From positions 1,562,001 through 1,626,000 of the forward strand of contig NZ_CP090974.1 in assembly GCF_021513195.1 (NCBI RefSeq): DNA of 64,000 nt. Direction: 5' to 3'. Positions within the stretch are counted from its first letter, which is position 1; every line of letters starts with the position of its first letter. Source of the stretch: Shewanella sp. OMA3-2. Lineage in GTDB: Bacteria; Pseudomonadota; Gammaproteobacteria; Enterobacterales; Shewanellaceae. Below, piece by piece: positions 39,690 to 49,528 of this stretch. The translations under genes were made by a program, and so were the position numbers. The notes under the pieces are model-generated. The model worked only from the letters and a program-made list of their open reading frames with translations, did not search any database and was not told where the DNA came from.

Positions 39690-40850
39690 ATGCCTGTTAA
39701 GCCCACTGCGACAATAAATATTGAACAAACCAAGTCAGATAAGCCAAGGCTAAAATCTCTTGATGCTTTACGGGGTTTTGATATGTTTTGGATTATCGGT
39801 GGCGAGGGCTTATTTTCCGCCATGTTTGCGTTAACTGGCTGGGCTGGATGGCAGTTAGCCGCTGGGCAAATGCAGCATAGTCAATGGCATGGCTTCACCC
39901 TTTATGATTTAATTTTTCCTCTTTTTATTTTCTTATCAGGTGTCGCATTAGGTTTGTCGCCTAAGCGATTAGATAAACTACCTTACAAGCTACGCGCACC
40001 TTTATATAAACATGCCATAAAGCGTTTATTGTTGTTGATTTCTTTAGGGGTGCTTTATAACCATGGCTGGGGAACGGGAATTCCCGTCGATGCTGAACAA
40101 ATTCGTTTCTCTAGTGTATTAGCCCGTATTGGTTTTGCTTGGTTTTTTGCGGCATTGCTAGTTTGGCATACCTCACTTCGAACTCAAATTTTTACCGCTT
40201 TAGGCATACTTGTTTTCTATTCATTATTATTGTGCTTTATGCCTTTTCCTGGTGGCCAAGCTGGTGTGTTCACTATGGATGGCAGCATCAATACTTATAT
40301 AGACAGTGTGCTTCGCCCAAGTATTGCATATCAGTATAGAGCACTCGATCCTGAAGGCGTGTTATCAACCTTGCCTGCAGTGGTCAATGCGTTAGTCGGT
40401 GTTTTTGTGGGGCAATTTATTGTAAGACCGCACCATAAAGGCAATTGGGCAAAAGTGGTGACTATGGTGTTGTCAGCTTTGGTGTTGTTAGCCTTAGGTT
40501 GGTTGCTAAATCCCCTTATTCCAGTCAATAAAGATTTATGGACTCCAAGCTTTGTATTGGTTACCTCTGGTTGGAGTGTACTTTTTTTAGCATTATTTTA
40601 TGCCATTATCGATGTGCTTAAATGGCAGAGATGGTCATTTGTATTTGCCGTGATAGGGACTAATGCCATTATTATTTACCTAGGTTCAAGTTTAATTGAT
40701 TGGCAGTATATTACTCGCAGTGTGTTTGGTGGTGTTATTCAAGCATTTCCTTCTGCAGGTCAACCGCTTGTTGGCGTAGTGGGTTTAATCGCAGTGCAGT
40801 GGGTAATTCTGTTGTGGATGCATCGTCGTAATATATTTATCAGAATTTAA
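39690..40850 (+). CDS. nagX: NagX, multi-pass membrane protein (DUF5009-type)
   Basis: A 386-aa inner-membrane protein with about ten hydrophobic segments. The start of the domain (RLKSLDALRGFDMFWIIGGEG) is the signature of the family related to heparan-alpha-glucosaminide N-acetyltransferase. In Shewanella, NagX belongs to the NagR regulon and is thought to help GlcNAc transport or acetylation; no activity can be read from sequence. AGAGG precedes the ATG. It is the last gene of the nagK operon. Confidence 0.87.
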   Translation: MPVKPTATINIEQTKSDKPRLKSLDALRGFDMFWIIGGEGLFSAMFALTGWAGWQLAAGQMQHSQWHGFTLYDLIFPLFIFLSGVALGLSPKRLDKLPYKLRAPLYKHAIKRLLLLISLGVLYNHGWGTGIPVDAEQIRFSSVLARIGFAWFFAALLVWHTSLRTQIFTALGILVFYSLLLCFMPFPGGQAGVFTMDGSINTYIDSVLRPSIAYQYRALDPEGVLSTLPAVVNALVGVFVGQFIVRPHHKGNWAKVVTMVLSALVLLALGWLLNPLIPVNKDLWTPSFVLVTSGWSVLFLALFYAIIDVLKWQRWSFVFAVIGTNAIIIYLGSSLIDWQYITRSVFGGVIQAFPSAGQPLVGVVGLIAVQWVILLWMHRRNIFIRI

Positions 40851-40882
40851 ATTAAAGTTAGCATATTGTTGCTTTATAGTTA

Positions 40883-40900
40883 AATGACAGCGTTGTCTTA
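40883..40900. promoter_or_regulatory. NagR operator 4 (nagP)
   Basis: AATGACAGCGTTGTCTTA matches the palindrome at 16 of 18 positions. It overlaps the -35 of a good promoter: TTGTCT (40893-40898), 17 bp, TATTAT (40916-40921). Repressor binding here would block RNA polymerase at nagP. Confidence 0.85.
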
Positions 40901-41009
40901 GTGGTGGATTTGTTCTATTATCGAACAAGATGGTTTATGTATGACTCAATTCATATTTAGACTGTTAAGACCCAAAAGGCCCTATAAATAAAAAATAAAG
41001 AGCAGGTTT

Positions 41010-42314
41010 ATGGAAATGACAACTACAGAACAACAATCTAAAAGCAGCATTGTCCCAATGGCGATTGTCGCGACACTATTTTTTATTCTTGGTTTTGCCA
41101 CATGGTTAAATGGCTCTTTAATGCCATATCTTAAACAAATTTTACAATTAACCCCTTTTCAAGCTTCACTCATATTATTCTCATTTTATATTGCGGTAAC
41201 CTTTACGGCACTGCCTTCGGCTTGGCTGATCCGTAAAGTTGGCTACAAAAATGGTATGGCTTTAGGCATGGGCATTATGATGCTAGCTGGGTTACTGTTT
41301 ATTCCTGCAGCTAAAACGCAGATATTCATACTGTTTCTACTTGCTCAACTTGTTATGGGAACTGGACAAACCTTATTGCAAACAGCGATAAACCCTTATG
41401 TGGTTCGCTTAGGACCTGAAGAGTCAGCCGCTGCTCGCGTCAGCGTGATGGGTATTTTGAATAAAGGTGCCGGTGTTATTGCGCCCATGGTATTCACAGC
41501 GTTAATCCTAGATAGCTTTAAAGGTCGCGTTGGTACTGAACTAAGTCAAATTCAAATAGATGAAATGGCTAATAGTTTGATTTACCCTTATTTAGGCATG
41601 GCTATATTCATTGGTATTCTGGCTATAGCGGTTAAGAAATCACCGTTGCCAGAGCTTGAAAAAGCGGAACGAGAAGAAGGTTCAGATAAAGGTCAAATCA
41701 AACAAGCTTTAGCTCAGCCTAATTTAGCTTTAGGTGTGGTAGCTCTATTTGTCTATGTTGCCGTTGAGGTGATTGCCGGTGACACTATTGGTACATTTGC
41801 ATTAACGCTTGGGGTAGAAAACTACAGCATGATGACCTCATATACCATGCTGTGTATGGTGCTTGGTTACACCTTAGGTATTATTTGTATTCCACGGTTT
41901 ATTTCACAGCCGAATGCATTAATGGTCAGTGCTATTTTAGGGTTAATGTTAACCGCTGGCATCGTATTTGGTGATAGTCAGTCTTACGTTATCGCTGATG
42001 TATTATTAGTGCCATTTGGCGGTGCTCAGCTTCCTGATACTTTACTGATGATTGCATTGTTAGGTTTGGCTAATGCGATTGTTTGGCCTGCAGTATGGCC
42101 ACTGGCATTATCTGGTATGGGTAAGCTAACCAGTACTGGCTCAGCATTATTAATCATGGGTATTGCTGGTGGTGCTTTTGGACCACTATTTTGGGGATTA
42201 ACCAGTTCAGCTACATCATTAGGAATGCAGGGCGGATATATGGTGATGTTCCCATGTTACTTATTCATTCTATTTTATGCCGTTAAAGGGTATAAAATGC
42301 GAAGCTGGAAATAG
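41010..42314 (+). CDS. nagP: N-acetylglucosamine MFS transporter NagP
   Basis: A 434-aa inner-membrane sugar permease of the FucP/GluP type in the major facilitator superfamily, with twelve hydrophobic segments. The first is LFFILGFATWLNGSLMPYLK, typical of FucP-like proton symporters. In Shewanella, NagP imports GlcNAc, which NagK then phosphorylates. It is a single-gene unit with its own NagR-controlled promoter and a terminator at 42346-42370. Confidence 0.92.
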   Translation: MEMTTTEQQSKSSIVPMAIVATLFFILGFATWLNGSLMPYLKQILQLTPFQASLILFSFYIAVTFTALPSAWLIRKVGYKNGMALGMGIMMLAGLLFIPAAKTQIFILFLLAQLVMGTGQTLLQTAINPYVVRLGPEESAAARVSVMGILNKGAGVIAPMVFTALILDSFKGRVGTELSQIQIDEMANSLIYPYLGMAIFIGILAIAVKKSPLPELEKAEREEGSDKGQIKQALAQPNLALGVVALFVYVAVEVIAGDTIGTFALTLGVENYSMMTSYTMLCMVLGYTLGIICIPRFISQPNALMVSAILGLMLTAGIVFGDSQSYVIADVLLVPFGGAQLPDTLLMIALLGLANAIVWPAVWPLALSGMGKLTSTGSALLIMGIAGGAFGPLFWGLTSSATSLGMQGGYMVMFPCYLFILFYAVKGYKMRSWK

Positions 42315-42345
42315 CTTGTTAATTGTTAAGTTCAGTTAATTGATT

Positions 42346-42370
42346 AAAGAGCGCACTCGCGCTCTTTTTT
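42346..42370 (+). terminator. Terminator of nagP
   Basis: A 9-bp stem (AAAGAGCGC / GCGCTCTTT) with 4-nt loop and T tract, 31 bp after nagP. Confidence 0.88.
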
Positions 42371-42419
42371 ATGTCTAGAAATTACAGTAGATAATTTTTT
42401 TTGGTTCGTGTGGGGGGCG

Positions 42420-42715
42420 ATGGGAGGTTTATTAACGTCAGTTGATTGTTTATGTATTCAATATGCCATATTAGCAGTATGGTATTAATCGCTGCTACAG
42501 CGTCTATCTATAGTGGCTTATATGAGATCAACTCTGCACTAACCAGTATTATGCTCTATATTCTATAATGGCTTTGTTTGATAGCCTAGGTTTGCATCAT
42601 ATCTATTATTCCACCCTGCTAGCTATAATTTTAAGAAATGGATAACGTTGGGGCATCGAAAAGTACGGTGCTGAAGCTATAGGGTTAAATATAAATGCTA
42701 AAATTAAGATACAAA
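42420..42715 (+). pseudogene. Possible remnant of a small membrane-protein gene
   Basis: In the 434-bp gap between nagP and the tRNA genes, short open stretches in two plus-strand frames have protein-like composition: MYSICHISSMVLIAATAS from 42452, and LLAIILRNG, stop, RWGIEKYGAEAIGLNINAK ending near 42710. They are broken by stops and a frame change. No family is recognised, so this may be chance. Confidence 0.2.
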
Positions 42716-42748
42716 AAAACCACTCATTGAGTGGTTATTCTGTTTATA

Positions 42749-42824
<76 letters not shown>

Positions 42825-42831
42825 TAAATTG

Positions 42832-42906
42832 TGGTGCCCGAACCGGAATCGAACCAGGGACACGAGGATTTTCAATCCTCTGCTCTACCGACTGAGCTAT
42901 TCGGGC
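42832..42906 (-). tRNA. tRNA-Phe (GAA), one base short in the T stem
   Basis: Acceptor GCCCGAA/TTCGGGC, anticodon loop TTGAAAA (GAA) and encoded CCA identify tRNA-Phe. The gene is 75 nt. Between the T loop (TTCGATT) and the acceptor strand there are only four bases, CCGG, where the 5' strand CCTGG needs five (CCGGG). A plus-strand CCC run read as CC would explain this. It is the first gene of the tRNA-Phe/tRNA-Thr pair. Confidence 0.93.
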
Positions 42907-43290
42907 AACTAAACTAAGTGTCTAGTTATCTACTTCATACTCAACAATCTTACTTAGTAAGGCCTGTCTCGTTTGGAGTGCGCACATAATATAGTGATGG
43001 TTTTTATCGTGCAAGTGGTTTTTAAAAGTTTTTACTCGTTCGGTTAGTTTGTGCGCAAGATGGTGGTTTTTTAAATGCTGTCGCTGCTTTTTAAGACAAG
43101 TGCTAGGTAAAATAAGCATTTAGATAAAGATATCTAATGGTATTTAGCGGTTTAATGACAAGTTTTTAAGATAGTTCTATTTAATAGAATGATTTTAGCA
43201 ATTTTTAGAGGTTTTATTTCAATAAATAGTAAGTAGACTGTTTGGATTCGTTTTAGCCATTGTTACTGAGTAAAAATCAAGGATCCGTCA
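42907..43290. other. Gap between tRNA-Phe and yceJ
   Basis: 384 bp without a supported gene. A 65-codon ORF on the minus strand (42922-43119) lacks a ribosome binding site and covers the place where the tRNA promoter should be. The right half probably contains the yceJ promoter. Confidence 0.4.
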
Positions 43291-43842
43291 ATGTTAAACA
43301 ATACTCCGACTCGATATGGATTGCTTAATATCTTAGTTCACTGGATATCCGCTTTAGCTGTTATAAGTCTATTTGGCCTAGGTTTTTGGATGGTAGATTT
43401 AACCTATTACAATAGTTGGTATAAAACTGCCCCCGATATTCATAAAAGTGTAGGGGTTATACTATTGTTGTTAACGCTTATTAGAGTTTTTTTGCGAGCA
43501 GTAACAGTAAAACCTAACCCTATTTCAAGCCACAAAACTTGGGAGAGAAAAGGGGCTAGTTTGGCACATAAGTTACTTTATGCCTTGATGATAGCCATTA
43601 TGGTATCAGGCATATTAATCTCGACCGCAGATGGACGTGGAATATGGGTATTTAATTGGTTTGAACTACCAGGTGTAGGTGAGCTATTTAACGACCAGGC
43701 AGATTTAGCCGGATTGTTCCATCAATATGCTGCATATAGTTTAATCACTCTGGTGGTAGTCCATGCAGCCAGGGCGTTAAAACATCATTTTATTGATAAG
43801 GATTCAACCTTAACCCGTATGTTATGGGTTAAGCGCAAATAA
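43291..43842 (+). CDS. yceJ: Cytochrome b561 (diheme, CybB/YceJ type)
   Basis: A 183-aa inner-membrane cytochrome with four hydrophobic helices. The heme-ligand histidines are likely in LVHWISA (helix 1), IHKSVG, LAHKLLYALM and LFHQYAAYS...VVHAARALKHHF. Members pass electrons from quinol or superoxide to other carriers. AAGGA precedes the ATG. The pairing with yceI 33 bp downstream is the same as E. coli yceJ-yceI. Confidence 0.9.
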   Translation: MLNNTPTRYGLLNILVHWISALAVISLFGLGFWMVDLTYYNSWYKTAPDIHKSVGVILLLLTLIRVFLRAVTVKPNPISSHKTWERKGASLAHKLLYALMIAIMVSGILISTADGRGIWVFNWFELPGVGELFNDQADLAGLFHQYAAYSLITLVVVHAARALKHHFIDKDSTLTRMLWVKRK

Positions 43843-43875
43843 TGACTAAATCATTTATACAAAGGAAGCATTAAC

Positions 43876-44463
43876 ATGAAAAAACATCTAATAGCAGCAT
43901 TAATGAGCACAGCAATGTTAACGTCTGCGTTTACCACAAGTACAGCCAATGCTGCTGATTACGTTATCGATACTCAAGGCGCGCATGCTTTTATTCAATT
44001 TAAAGTGAGTCATTTAGGCTATAGCTTTGTGATGGGCCGTTTTAATGATTTCTCTGGTGACTTTAGCTTTGATAGTAAGGATGTGAGCAAAGGCAATATA
44101 CAGGTTAATATTAATACCACCAGTGTCGACTCAAACCATGCTGAGCGTGATAAGCATTTACGTAGCCCTGATTTTTTGAATACCGAGAAATTTCCACAAG
44201 CCAGTTTTAAATCAACTTCAGTAGAAGATAAAGGCGAGGGTAAGTTTGTTGTCAATGGTGACTTTACCTTTAATGGCGTGACTAAGCCGATAGCGATTAA
44301 TGCGGTGATGATTGGCGAAGGTGACGATCCATGGGGTGGATACCGTGCAGGTTTTACCGGTACAACAAGCTTTAAAATGAAAGATTACGGCGTAAAAATG
44401 GACCTAGGCCCTGCATCCGCTAATGTCGAGCTTGAATTAGTTGTTGAAGGCATTAAGAAGTAA
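43876..44463 (+). CDS. yceI: YceI-family periplasmic protein
   Basis: A 195-aa secreted lipocalin-like protein. The signal peptide ends at about STANAAD, and the mature protein starts YVIDTQGAHAFIQFKVSHLGYS, the YceI signature. Related proteins bind isoprenoid chains such as a polyprenyl or quinone, which fits the neighbouring cytochrome b561. AAAGGAAG precedes the ATG. A long terminator follows. Confidence 0.92.
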   Translation: MKKHLIAALMSTAMLTSAFTTSTANAADYVIDTQGAHAFIQFKVSHLGYSFVMGRFNDFSGDFSFDSKDVSKGNIQVNINTTSVDSNHAERDKHLRSPDFLNTEKFPQASFKSTSVEDKGEGKFVVNGDFTFNGVTKPIAINAVMIGEGDDPWGGYRAGFTGTTSFKMKDYGVKMDLGPASANVELELVVEGIKK

Positions 44464-44520
44464 TAAAGCCATAATTAAGATATAACGGTTAATCTGTAAT
44501 AGCTTGCAGCATTAGCGTGA

Positions 44521-44558
44521 GAAACGGCCTGTAATTTAGATTACAGGCCGTTTCTATT
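44521..44558 (+). terminator. Terminator of yceJ-yceI
   Basis: A perfect 15-bp stem (GAAACGGCCTGTAAT / ATTACAGGCCGTTTC) 57 bp after yceI, followed by a short T-rich stretch. Confidence 0.7.
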
Positions 44559-44704
44559 TGAACAATTACACGACTGCAGAGATCAAGTGATGATAATTAT
44601 CAGTCACTATATTTAACACTAGGGAATGTGTTGTGAGCGATTTGTTGATACAGGCAAGTTTAAGGTGACATAAATGAAGGAGGTTTCTAGCGGGCATAGC
44701 ACCA

Positions 44705-44735
44705 ATAAAAAAGGATAAGTAAATACTTATCCTTT
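44705..44735 (-). terminator. Terminator of mutY-yggX
   Basis: An 11-bp stem (AAAGGATAAGT / ACTTATCCTTT) preceded on the plus strand by an A run, giving a U tract on the minus strand 23 bp past yggX. Confidence 0.75.
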
Positions 44736-44758
44736 AATCAAAAGCCGTCAGTATCGAA

Positions 44759-45034
44759 TTAGTCTGCAGCAGGCGGCACGTAGCCTTCGATTTCAACGTC
44801 TTTGCCTTCAAATAAAAAGTTAACCATTTGTTCTTCAAGAAACTTACGGTCCTCAACATTCATCATGTTAAGCTTTTTTTCATTGATTAACATGGTCTGT
44901 TTTTTCTGCCATAAACCCCATGCTTCTTTACCAATGTTATCAAAGATACGTTTACCCAATTCGCCTGGATAAAGTTGAAAATCTAAGCCATCTGCTGACT
45001 TGTTTAAATGAACGCAATTTACCGTGCGAGCCAT
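44759..45034 (-). CDS. yggX: Fe(2+)-trafficking protein YggX
   Basis: A 91-aa cytosolic protein that protects iron-sulfur clusters from oxidation and is linked to iron trafficking. The N-terminal [10 protein letters not shown] holds the conserved Cys7. It begins 2 bp after the mutY stop, so both are one transcript; pairing with the Fe-S enzyme MutY is the common gammaproteobacterial order. Confidence 0.95.
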   Translation of the reverse strand: MARTVNCVHLNKSADGLDFQLYPGELGKRIFDNIGKEAWGLWQKKQTMLINEKKLNMMNVEDRKFLEEQMVNFLFEGKDVEIEGYVPPAAD

Positions 45035-45036
45035 GT

Positions 45037-46155
45037 TTACTCCTTAATATGAACTGGGAAAACCACAGAGTCAGACTGTTGATTTAACACTGCATCAAGA
45101 TTAGCTAAAATCTTTTCTGTTGCAGCGGCTAATCCGACTTTGGCTGGATGTTTGATGTTATACCAGAGTGCTGGGCTTTGTTCCATCACCCCATTGAATT
45201 GCTGAGATACTGTGGCGTTATTTTGATCTGACACTTCGACTACAATGGGTTGAATATCTAAGTGGAAGTGACTAAATGTATGCCGAAATCCGACTAAATC
45301 GATAGCCGATTTTTGCATCGATTGTACTGCTAAATGCTGCTCAATTGACGCTTGGTCTTCAAATTGCGGAAAACACCATAATCCCCCCCAAATTCCCGCT
45401 GGCGGACGTTGTACTAATTGTACTTGGCCTTGATTAAGCATTACTAGCATCCAGGCTTGTTTAGTTGGAATCGTCTTTTTAGGTTTTTTACCTGGGTATT
45501 GGGCTTGCTTACCACTAAGTTGGGCTGTGCAATCAATGGCTACAGGACAAGATGCGCATTGAGGTTTGCTTCTACTGCAAATGCTCGCACCTAAATCCAT
45601 CATAGCTTGATTATACTTTTGCACATCGTCACTAGGGGTTAACTGTTCCGTTAACTGCCATAAAGTTTGTTCAACGGCTTTTTGTCCTGGCCATCCTTCA
45701 ACTGCGCCATGTCGAGCTAATACGCGTTTAACATTACCGTCTAAAATAGGGTGATGCTGACCAAGCGACAATGACAAAATGGCTCCAGCTGTTGAGCGAC
45801 CAATACCAGATAATGCCAGCACTTGTTCAAACTCTGTGGGAAATTCGCCCTTAAACGCATCACGAATGTGAATAGCAGCTTTATGAAGGTTACGTGCTCT
45901 AGCGTAATAGCCAAGGCCAGTCCAAAGATGAAGTACCTCATCCTGGGGCGCATTGGCTAAATCGACAACGGTAGGAAACCTTGCCATAAATTTTTCATAA
46001 TAAGGGATGACTGTCGCAACTTGAGTTTGCTGCAACATTATCTCAGAAACCCACACTCTATAAGGGGTTTTGTTGATCTGCCACGGTAGTTTTTTACGAC
46101 CGTGAACATCATACCAAGCGATAATTCGCTCAGCGAAAGTGGCTGTTATTTTCAT
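45037..46155 (-). CDS. mutY: A/G-specific adenine glycosylase
   Basis: Removes adenine paired with 8-oxoguanine. The 372-aa protein has a HhH-GPD domain with catalytic Glu38 and Asp139 ([11 protein letters not shown]), a 4Fe-4S cluster from Cys193, Cys200, Cys203 and Cys209 (C-X6-C-X2-C-X5-C), and a C-terminal NUDIX-like domain for 8-oxoG recognition. It is divergent from trmB. Confidence 0.96.
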   Translation of the reverse strand: MKITATFAERIIAWYDVHGRKKLPWQINKTPYRVWVSEIMLQQTQVATVIPYYEKFMARFPTVVDLANAPQDEVLHLWTGLGYYARARNLHKAAIHIRDAFKGEFPTEFEQVLALSGIGRSTAGAILSLSLGQHHPILDGNVKRVLARHGAVEGWPGQKAVEQTLWQLTEQLTPSDDVQKYNQAMMDLGASICSRSKPQCASCPVAIDCTAQLSGKQAQYPGKKPKKTIPTKQAWMLVMLNQGQVQLVQRPPAGIWGGLWCFPQFEDQASIEQHLAVQSMQKSAIDLVGFRHTFSHFHLDIQPIVVEVSDQNNATVSQQFNGVMEQSPALWYNIKHPAKVGLAAATEKILANLDAVLNQQSDSVVFPVHIKE

Positions 46156-46313
46156 TCGGGCAGTGTAGCGATACGCATATAATCAAACAAGGTTTATATA
46201 AACAATTCTGAGTAGATTAGGTATACTGTGTCGCTGAAATAAAAATTTAAGATTAACTATTATGATTAGGGCCGTTTCGTTGGAAATTGCGCCATTGTAA
46301 TAAAGAGGCAAAA

Positions 46314-46988
46314 ATGAGCGACGTTACCACAGCTGAATTTAATGAAGAAGGTAAGTACCTTCGTAAAATCAGAAGCTTTGTATTACGTGAAGGCCGTTTA
46401 ACTAAAGGTCAATCACAAGCTATTGAATCACATTGGCCGGCAATGGGGCTTGATTATAGTCCTGAAGCATTGAATTTAAGTCAAGTATTTGGCCGTGAAG
46501 CTGATACCGTATTAGAAATTGGTTTTGGTATGGGTGGCTCTTTAGTGCAAATGGCTACCGCTGCACCAGAGCTAAACTACATAGGCATAGAAGTACACAA
46601 ACCTGGTGTTGGTGCATGTTTAGCTGATGCTGGTGAAGCTGGCGTGACTAATTTACGTGTATATCATCACGATGCAATGGAAGTGTTAGAGCACAGTATT
46701 GCCGATGGTTCATTATCACGTGTGCAGTTATTCTTCCCGGATCCTTGGCACAAAAAACGTCATAATAAACGCCGTATTGTTCAGCCTGAGTTTGCTCAAC
46801 TAATTCGCCGTAAACTTAAAATCGGCGGCGTATTCCATATGGCGACTGACTGGGAAAATTACAGTGAGTATATGCTTGAAGTGATGCAAGTTGCTGACGG
46901 TTATAAAAACCAATCTGCAGATGGCACAGTGGTCGAGCGACCAGATTATCGTCCATTAACAAAATTTGAAGCCCGGGTCATCGCTTAG
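46314..46988 (+). CDS. trmB: tRNA (guanine-N7-)-methyltransferase
   Basis: Methylates G46 of tRNA with S-adenosylmethionine. The 224-aa protein has the SAM-binding [15 protein letters not shown] and the family motif [15 protein letters not shown]. An upstream in-frame TTG (46287) exists, but ATG 46314 with AAGAGG and the MSDVTTAEF start is preferred. It begins the trmB-yggL-glsB-yggN run. Confidence 0.95.
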   Translation: MSDVTTAEFNEEGKYLRKIRSFVLREGRLTKGQSQAIESHWPAMGLDYSPEALNLSQVFGREADTVLEIGFGMGGSLVQMATAAPELNYIGIEVHKPGVGACLADAGEAGVTNLRVYHHDAMEVLEHSIADGSLSRVQLFFPDPWHKKRHNKRRIVQPEFAQLIRRKLKIGGVFHMATDWENYSEYMLEVMQVADGYKNQSADGTVVERPDYRPLTKFEARVIA

Positions 46989-47055
46989 GCCATGGTGTTT
47001 GGGATATTATGTTCGAACGTATTAGTTAATCACGTCTAAATTAGGAGACAGTATC

Positions 47056-47382
47056 ATGGCAACAAATCGTAGCCGTCGTTTACGTAAGAAATTACGTGTT
47101 GATGAATTCCAAGAGTTCGGTTTTGACATTCAATGGACGTTTGAAGAGTCTGTGTCAGAGCAAGACATTGATAGTTTAATCGATCAATTTATTCATGAAG
47201 TGATAGAGCCTCGCCAATTAGGCTTCCATGGCGGCGGACATAAAGAATGGCAAGGTATTATCGCCACTCAACACATTGGTAAATGTACCGATGAAGATAT
47301 TGCTGTGATTACTGATTTTTGGAAAAGTAAGCCAGTAAAAGATGTAGAAGCGACAACCTTATATGATATTTGGTGGGGTTAA
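47056..47382 (+). CDS. yggL: YggL family protein (DUF469)
   Basis: A 108-aa protein of the YggL/DUF469 family, function not established; E. coli YggL is reported to associate with ribosomes. Conserved features are the basic N-terminus (RSRRLRKKLRVDEFQEFGFD) and C-terminal LYDIWWG. AGGAG precedes the ATG. Its stop is followed immediately by the glsB start. Confidence 0.9.
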   Translation: MATNRSRRLRKKLRVDEFQEFGFDIQWTFEESVSEQDIDSLIDQFIHEVIEPRQLGFHGGGHKEWQGIIATQHIGKCTDEDIAVITDFWKSKPVKDVEATTLYDIWWG

Positions 47383-48297
47383 TTGCTAAGCCAAGCATTA
47401 TTGCAAGAGGCGGTCGACAGTGTTCGGCCGCTTTTAGGTAAAGGTAAAGTAGCCGATTACATACCTGCATTAGCCAATGTTGATAACACTAAGCTTGCTA
47501 TTGCGGTAACCACAGTCGATGGTCAAACAATTGGAGCAGGGGATTATCTAGAGCCCTTTTCCATCCAATCTATTTCCAAAGTGTTTAGCCTTACCCTCGC
47601 GCTTAATCTTTATCGTGAAGATGAAATATGGAGTCGAGTAGGTAAAGAGCCCTCAGGACATTCATTTAACTCGTTAGTCCAAGTGGAGTTAGAGCGGGGT
47701 AAACCGCGTAACCCATTCATAAATGCTGGCGCGTTAGTCATTGCTGACTTGTTACAAACTCGAAGCGGCGCACCAAAACATCAAATGCTAGAAGTGGTGC
47801 GTAAACTGAGCATGAATCCCTCAATTAGTTACGACAAAGTCGTCGCTGATTCAGAATTTGCCTTTAGTGCCCGTAATGCGGCAATTGCTTACTTAATGAA
47901 ATCGTTTGGTAATTTTGACGGGGTCGTTGAAAACGTACTTAAAAACTACTTCCATTACTGCGCCTTAAGAATGAATTGTGCTGACTTATCTAAGTCGATG
48001 CTTTACTTAGCTAATCGTGGTAAAACCTTGTCAGGTGAGCAATGGATAACACCTATTCAGACAAGACAGCTCAATGCCCTGTTAGCCACCTCGGGTTTAT
48101 ACGACGGTGCGGGAGAGTTTGCTTATAGAGTCGGTATGCCGGGAAAAAGTGGCGTTGGCGGAGGCATTATTGCCGTGATCCCTGGAGATATGTCTGTATG
48201 TGTCTGGTCGCCAGAGTTGGATGTAAATGGCAACTCTTTAGCCGGTACCGCGATGTTAGAGCATCTTTGTCAAAAATTAGGTCGTTCGATCTTCTAA
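47383..48297 (+). CDS. glsB: Glutaminase
   Basis: Hydrolyses glutamine to glutamate and ammonia. The 304-aa serine-dependent glutaminase has the SISK motif with catalytic Ser63 ([12 protein letters not shown]) and NPFINAGAL. It starts with TTG directly after the yggL TAA, which implies translational coupling; the N-terminus aligns with E. coli GlsB ([10 protein letters not shown]). An AT-rich stem (48332-48364) after it could be a weak terminator. Confidence 0.93.
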   Translation: MLSQALLQEAVDSVRPLLGKGKVADYIPALANVDNTKLAIAVTTVDGQTIGAGDYLEPFSIQSISKVFSLTLALNLYREDEIWSRVGKEPSGHSFNSLVQVELERGKPRNPFINAGALVIADLLQTRSGAPKHQMLEVVRKLSMNPSISYDKVVADSEFAFSARNAAIAYLMKSFGNFDGVVENVLKNYFHYCALRMNCADLSKSMLYLANRGKTLSGEQWITPIQTRQLNALLATSGLYDGAGEFAYRVGMPGKSGVGGGIIAVIPGDMSVCVWSPELDVNGNSLAGTAMLEHLCQKLGRSIF

Positions 48298-48534
48298 GTT
48301 AATTGCCGTTTTAATAAATGATAATGAATTTAACTAACTTTTAGTTTATTTTACTAAGTTAGTTTGGTTGTGTCGGCTAATCATATTTGTGTTTTCATGT
48401 AATGCATTGAAATTAAATTGTTTATTTTTGTTGGCATATTACCTGCTTATCATTGGTAATATACAAATAATTGTTAGTAATTGACTGTTTATTGTTAGTC
48501 AATTGTAATCCCATACTTAAAAAGGATTTATTAA

Positions 48535-49386
48535 ATGACTCAAGATAATCAAACAACTAAGACCATTTTTACAGGCCAAAAGCTACTGACAGGGATGATA
48601 TTCTCGGGACTGATTTTTACTGCCGGAGCCTATACTCCAGCAATGGCTAAAATGTCTTTAAACGATCAAAACTGCAACGTCACCTTACACTATGATGTCA
48701 CCGTTGAGCCTAAATCCGTTAAGGTTAGCGAAAAGGGGCTAGAAAAATATCGTGTTGAGGTAGGGCAGTTATACGTTGAAGGTAAAGCGGTAGCATTAAC
48801 GCCAGCACAGCAAAAAACATTAACTCAATACTCTGATGAAGTTTCTCGTCAGGTGCCTGAGGTAGTAGAGCTTGTCGGTGAGGTTGTTACCTTGGCGACC
48901 CAGGCGGTGACAATGGCGCTGACTCCATTACTCGGAGATGCAGCAGGTAGCCAAATTAATAAATTGATGAATGGCATTGAGCAGCGTGTTGATGCTATGG
49001 CTTTTCAACAGGGTGATAAGTATTTTATTGGCTCAACAGAGTCATCGTTAGAGCAAACCTTTAATGATGAATTTGAGCAAGAAATGGAAAATATTGTTTC
49101 AAACTCAATTGGTAGCTTAATGATGAGCATGGGAAGTCAGATAATGTCTTCTGAGGGTGGAACATTTGAACAGAAAATGAATGCCTTTGCCGCTAAAATG
49201 GACAATGTGGGTAAAGATATTGAGCTACAAATGGAGTCACAATCTAAGGCTTTAGAGGGGCGAGCTGACAAAGTGTGTGGCGATTTTGAAAAGTTAATGG
49301 TACTTGAGAATCAACTTAGAAAAGATATTCCACAATTAGCACCTTACAAGTTAGCGAGTTTAGAAGTGCAATCTTCATCTAAATAA
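48535..49386 (+). CDS. yggN: YggN family protein (DUF2884), secreted
   Basis: A 283-aa protein with a long signal region ending near TPAMA and the DUF2884 pattern (NCNVTLHYDVTVEPKSV). Much of the rest is acidic and helix-prone. Function is unknown. AAAGGA precedes the ATG, and the 237-bp gap from glsB may hold its own promoter. The trmB-yggL-yggN neighbourhood matches E. coli. Confidence 0.85.
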   Translation: MTQDNQTTKTIFTGQKLLTGMIFSGLIFTAGAYTPAMAKMSLNDQNCNVTLHYDVTVEPKSVKVSEKGLEKYRVEVGQLYVEGKAVALTPAQQKTLTQYSDEVSRQVPEVVELVGEVVTLATQAVTMALTPLLGDAAGSQINKLMNGIEQRVDAMAFQQGDKYFIGSTESSLEQTFNDEFEQEMENIVSNSIGSLMMSMGSQIMSSEGGTFEQKMNAFAAKMDNVGKDIELQMESQSKALEGRADKVCGDFEKLMVLENQLRKDIPQLAPYKLASLEVQSSSK

Positions 49387-49495
49387 GCTTATTTATTCCC
49401 TGACCCATAATACTGTAAGCAACTCAAGCGTGTTAACTTGAGGTTTGACCATGTAAGTCATTGGTTTACCGGTCTAATGTTCATCTCCTGACTTT

Positions 49496-49528
49496 CCCCT
49501 GCTTGTGCTTACCTTGCAGGGGCTTTTT
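49496..49528 (+). terminator. Terminator of yggN
   Basis: A 7-bp GC-rich stem (CCCCTGC / GCAGGGG) followed by C and five T, 110 bp after the yggN stop. Confidence 0.7.

Noticed and set aside
42922..43119. 65-codon minus-strand ORF upstream of tRNA-Phe
   Set aside because: No ribosome binding site, no recognisable family, and it covers the expected tRNA promoter.
45741..45953. Antisense ORF in mutY
   Set aside because: It is a shadow in another frame of a well-supported gene.
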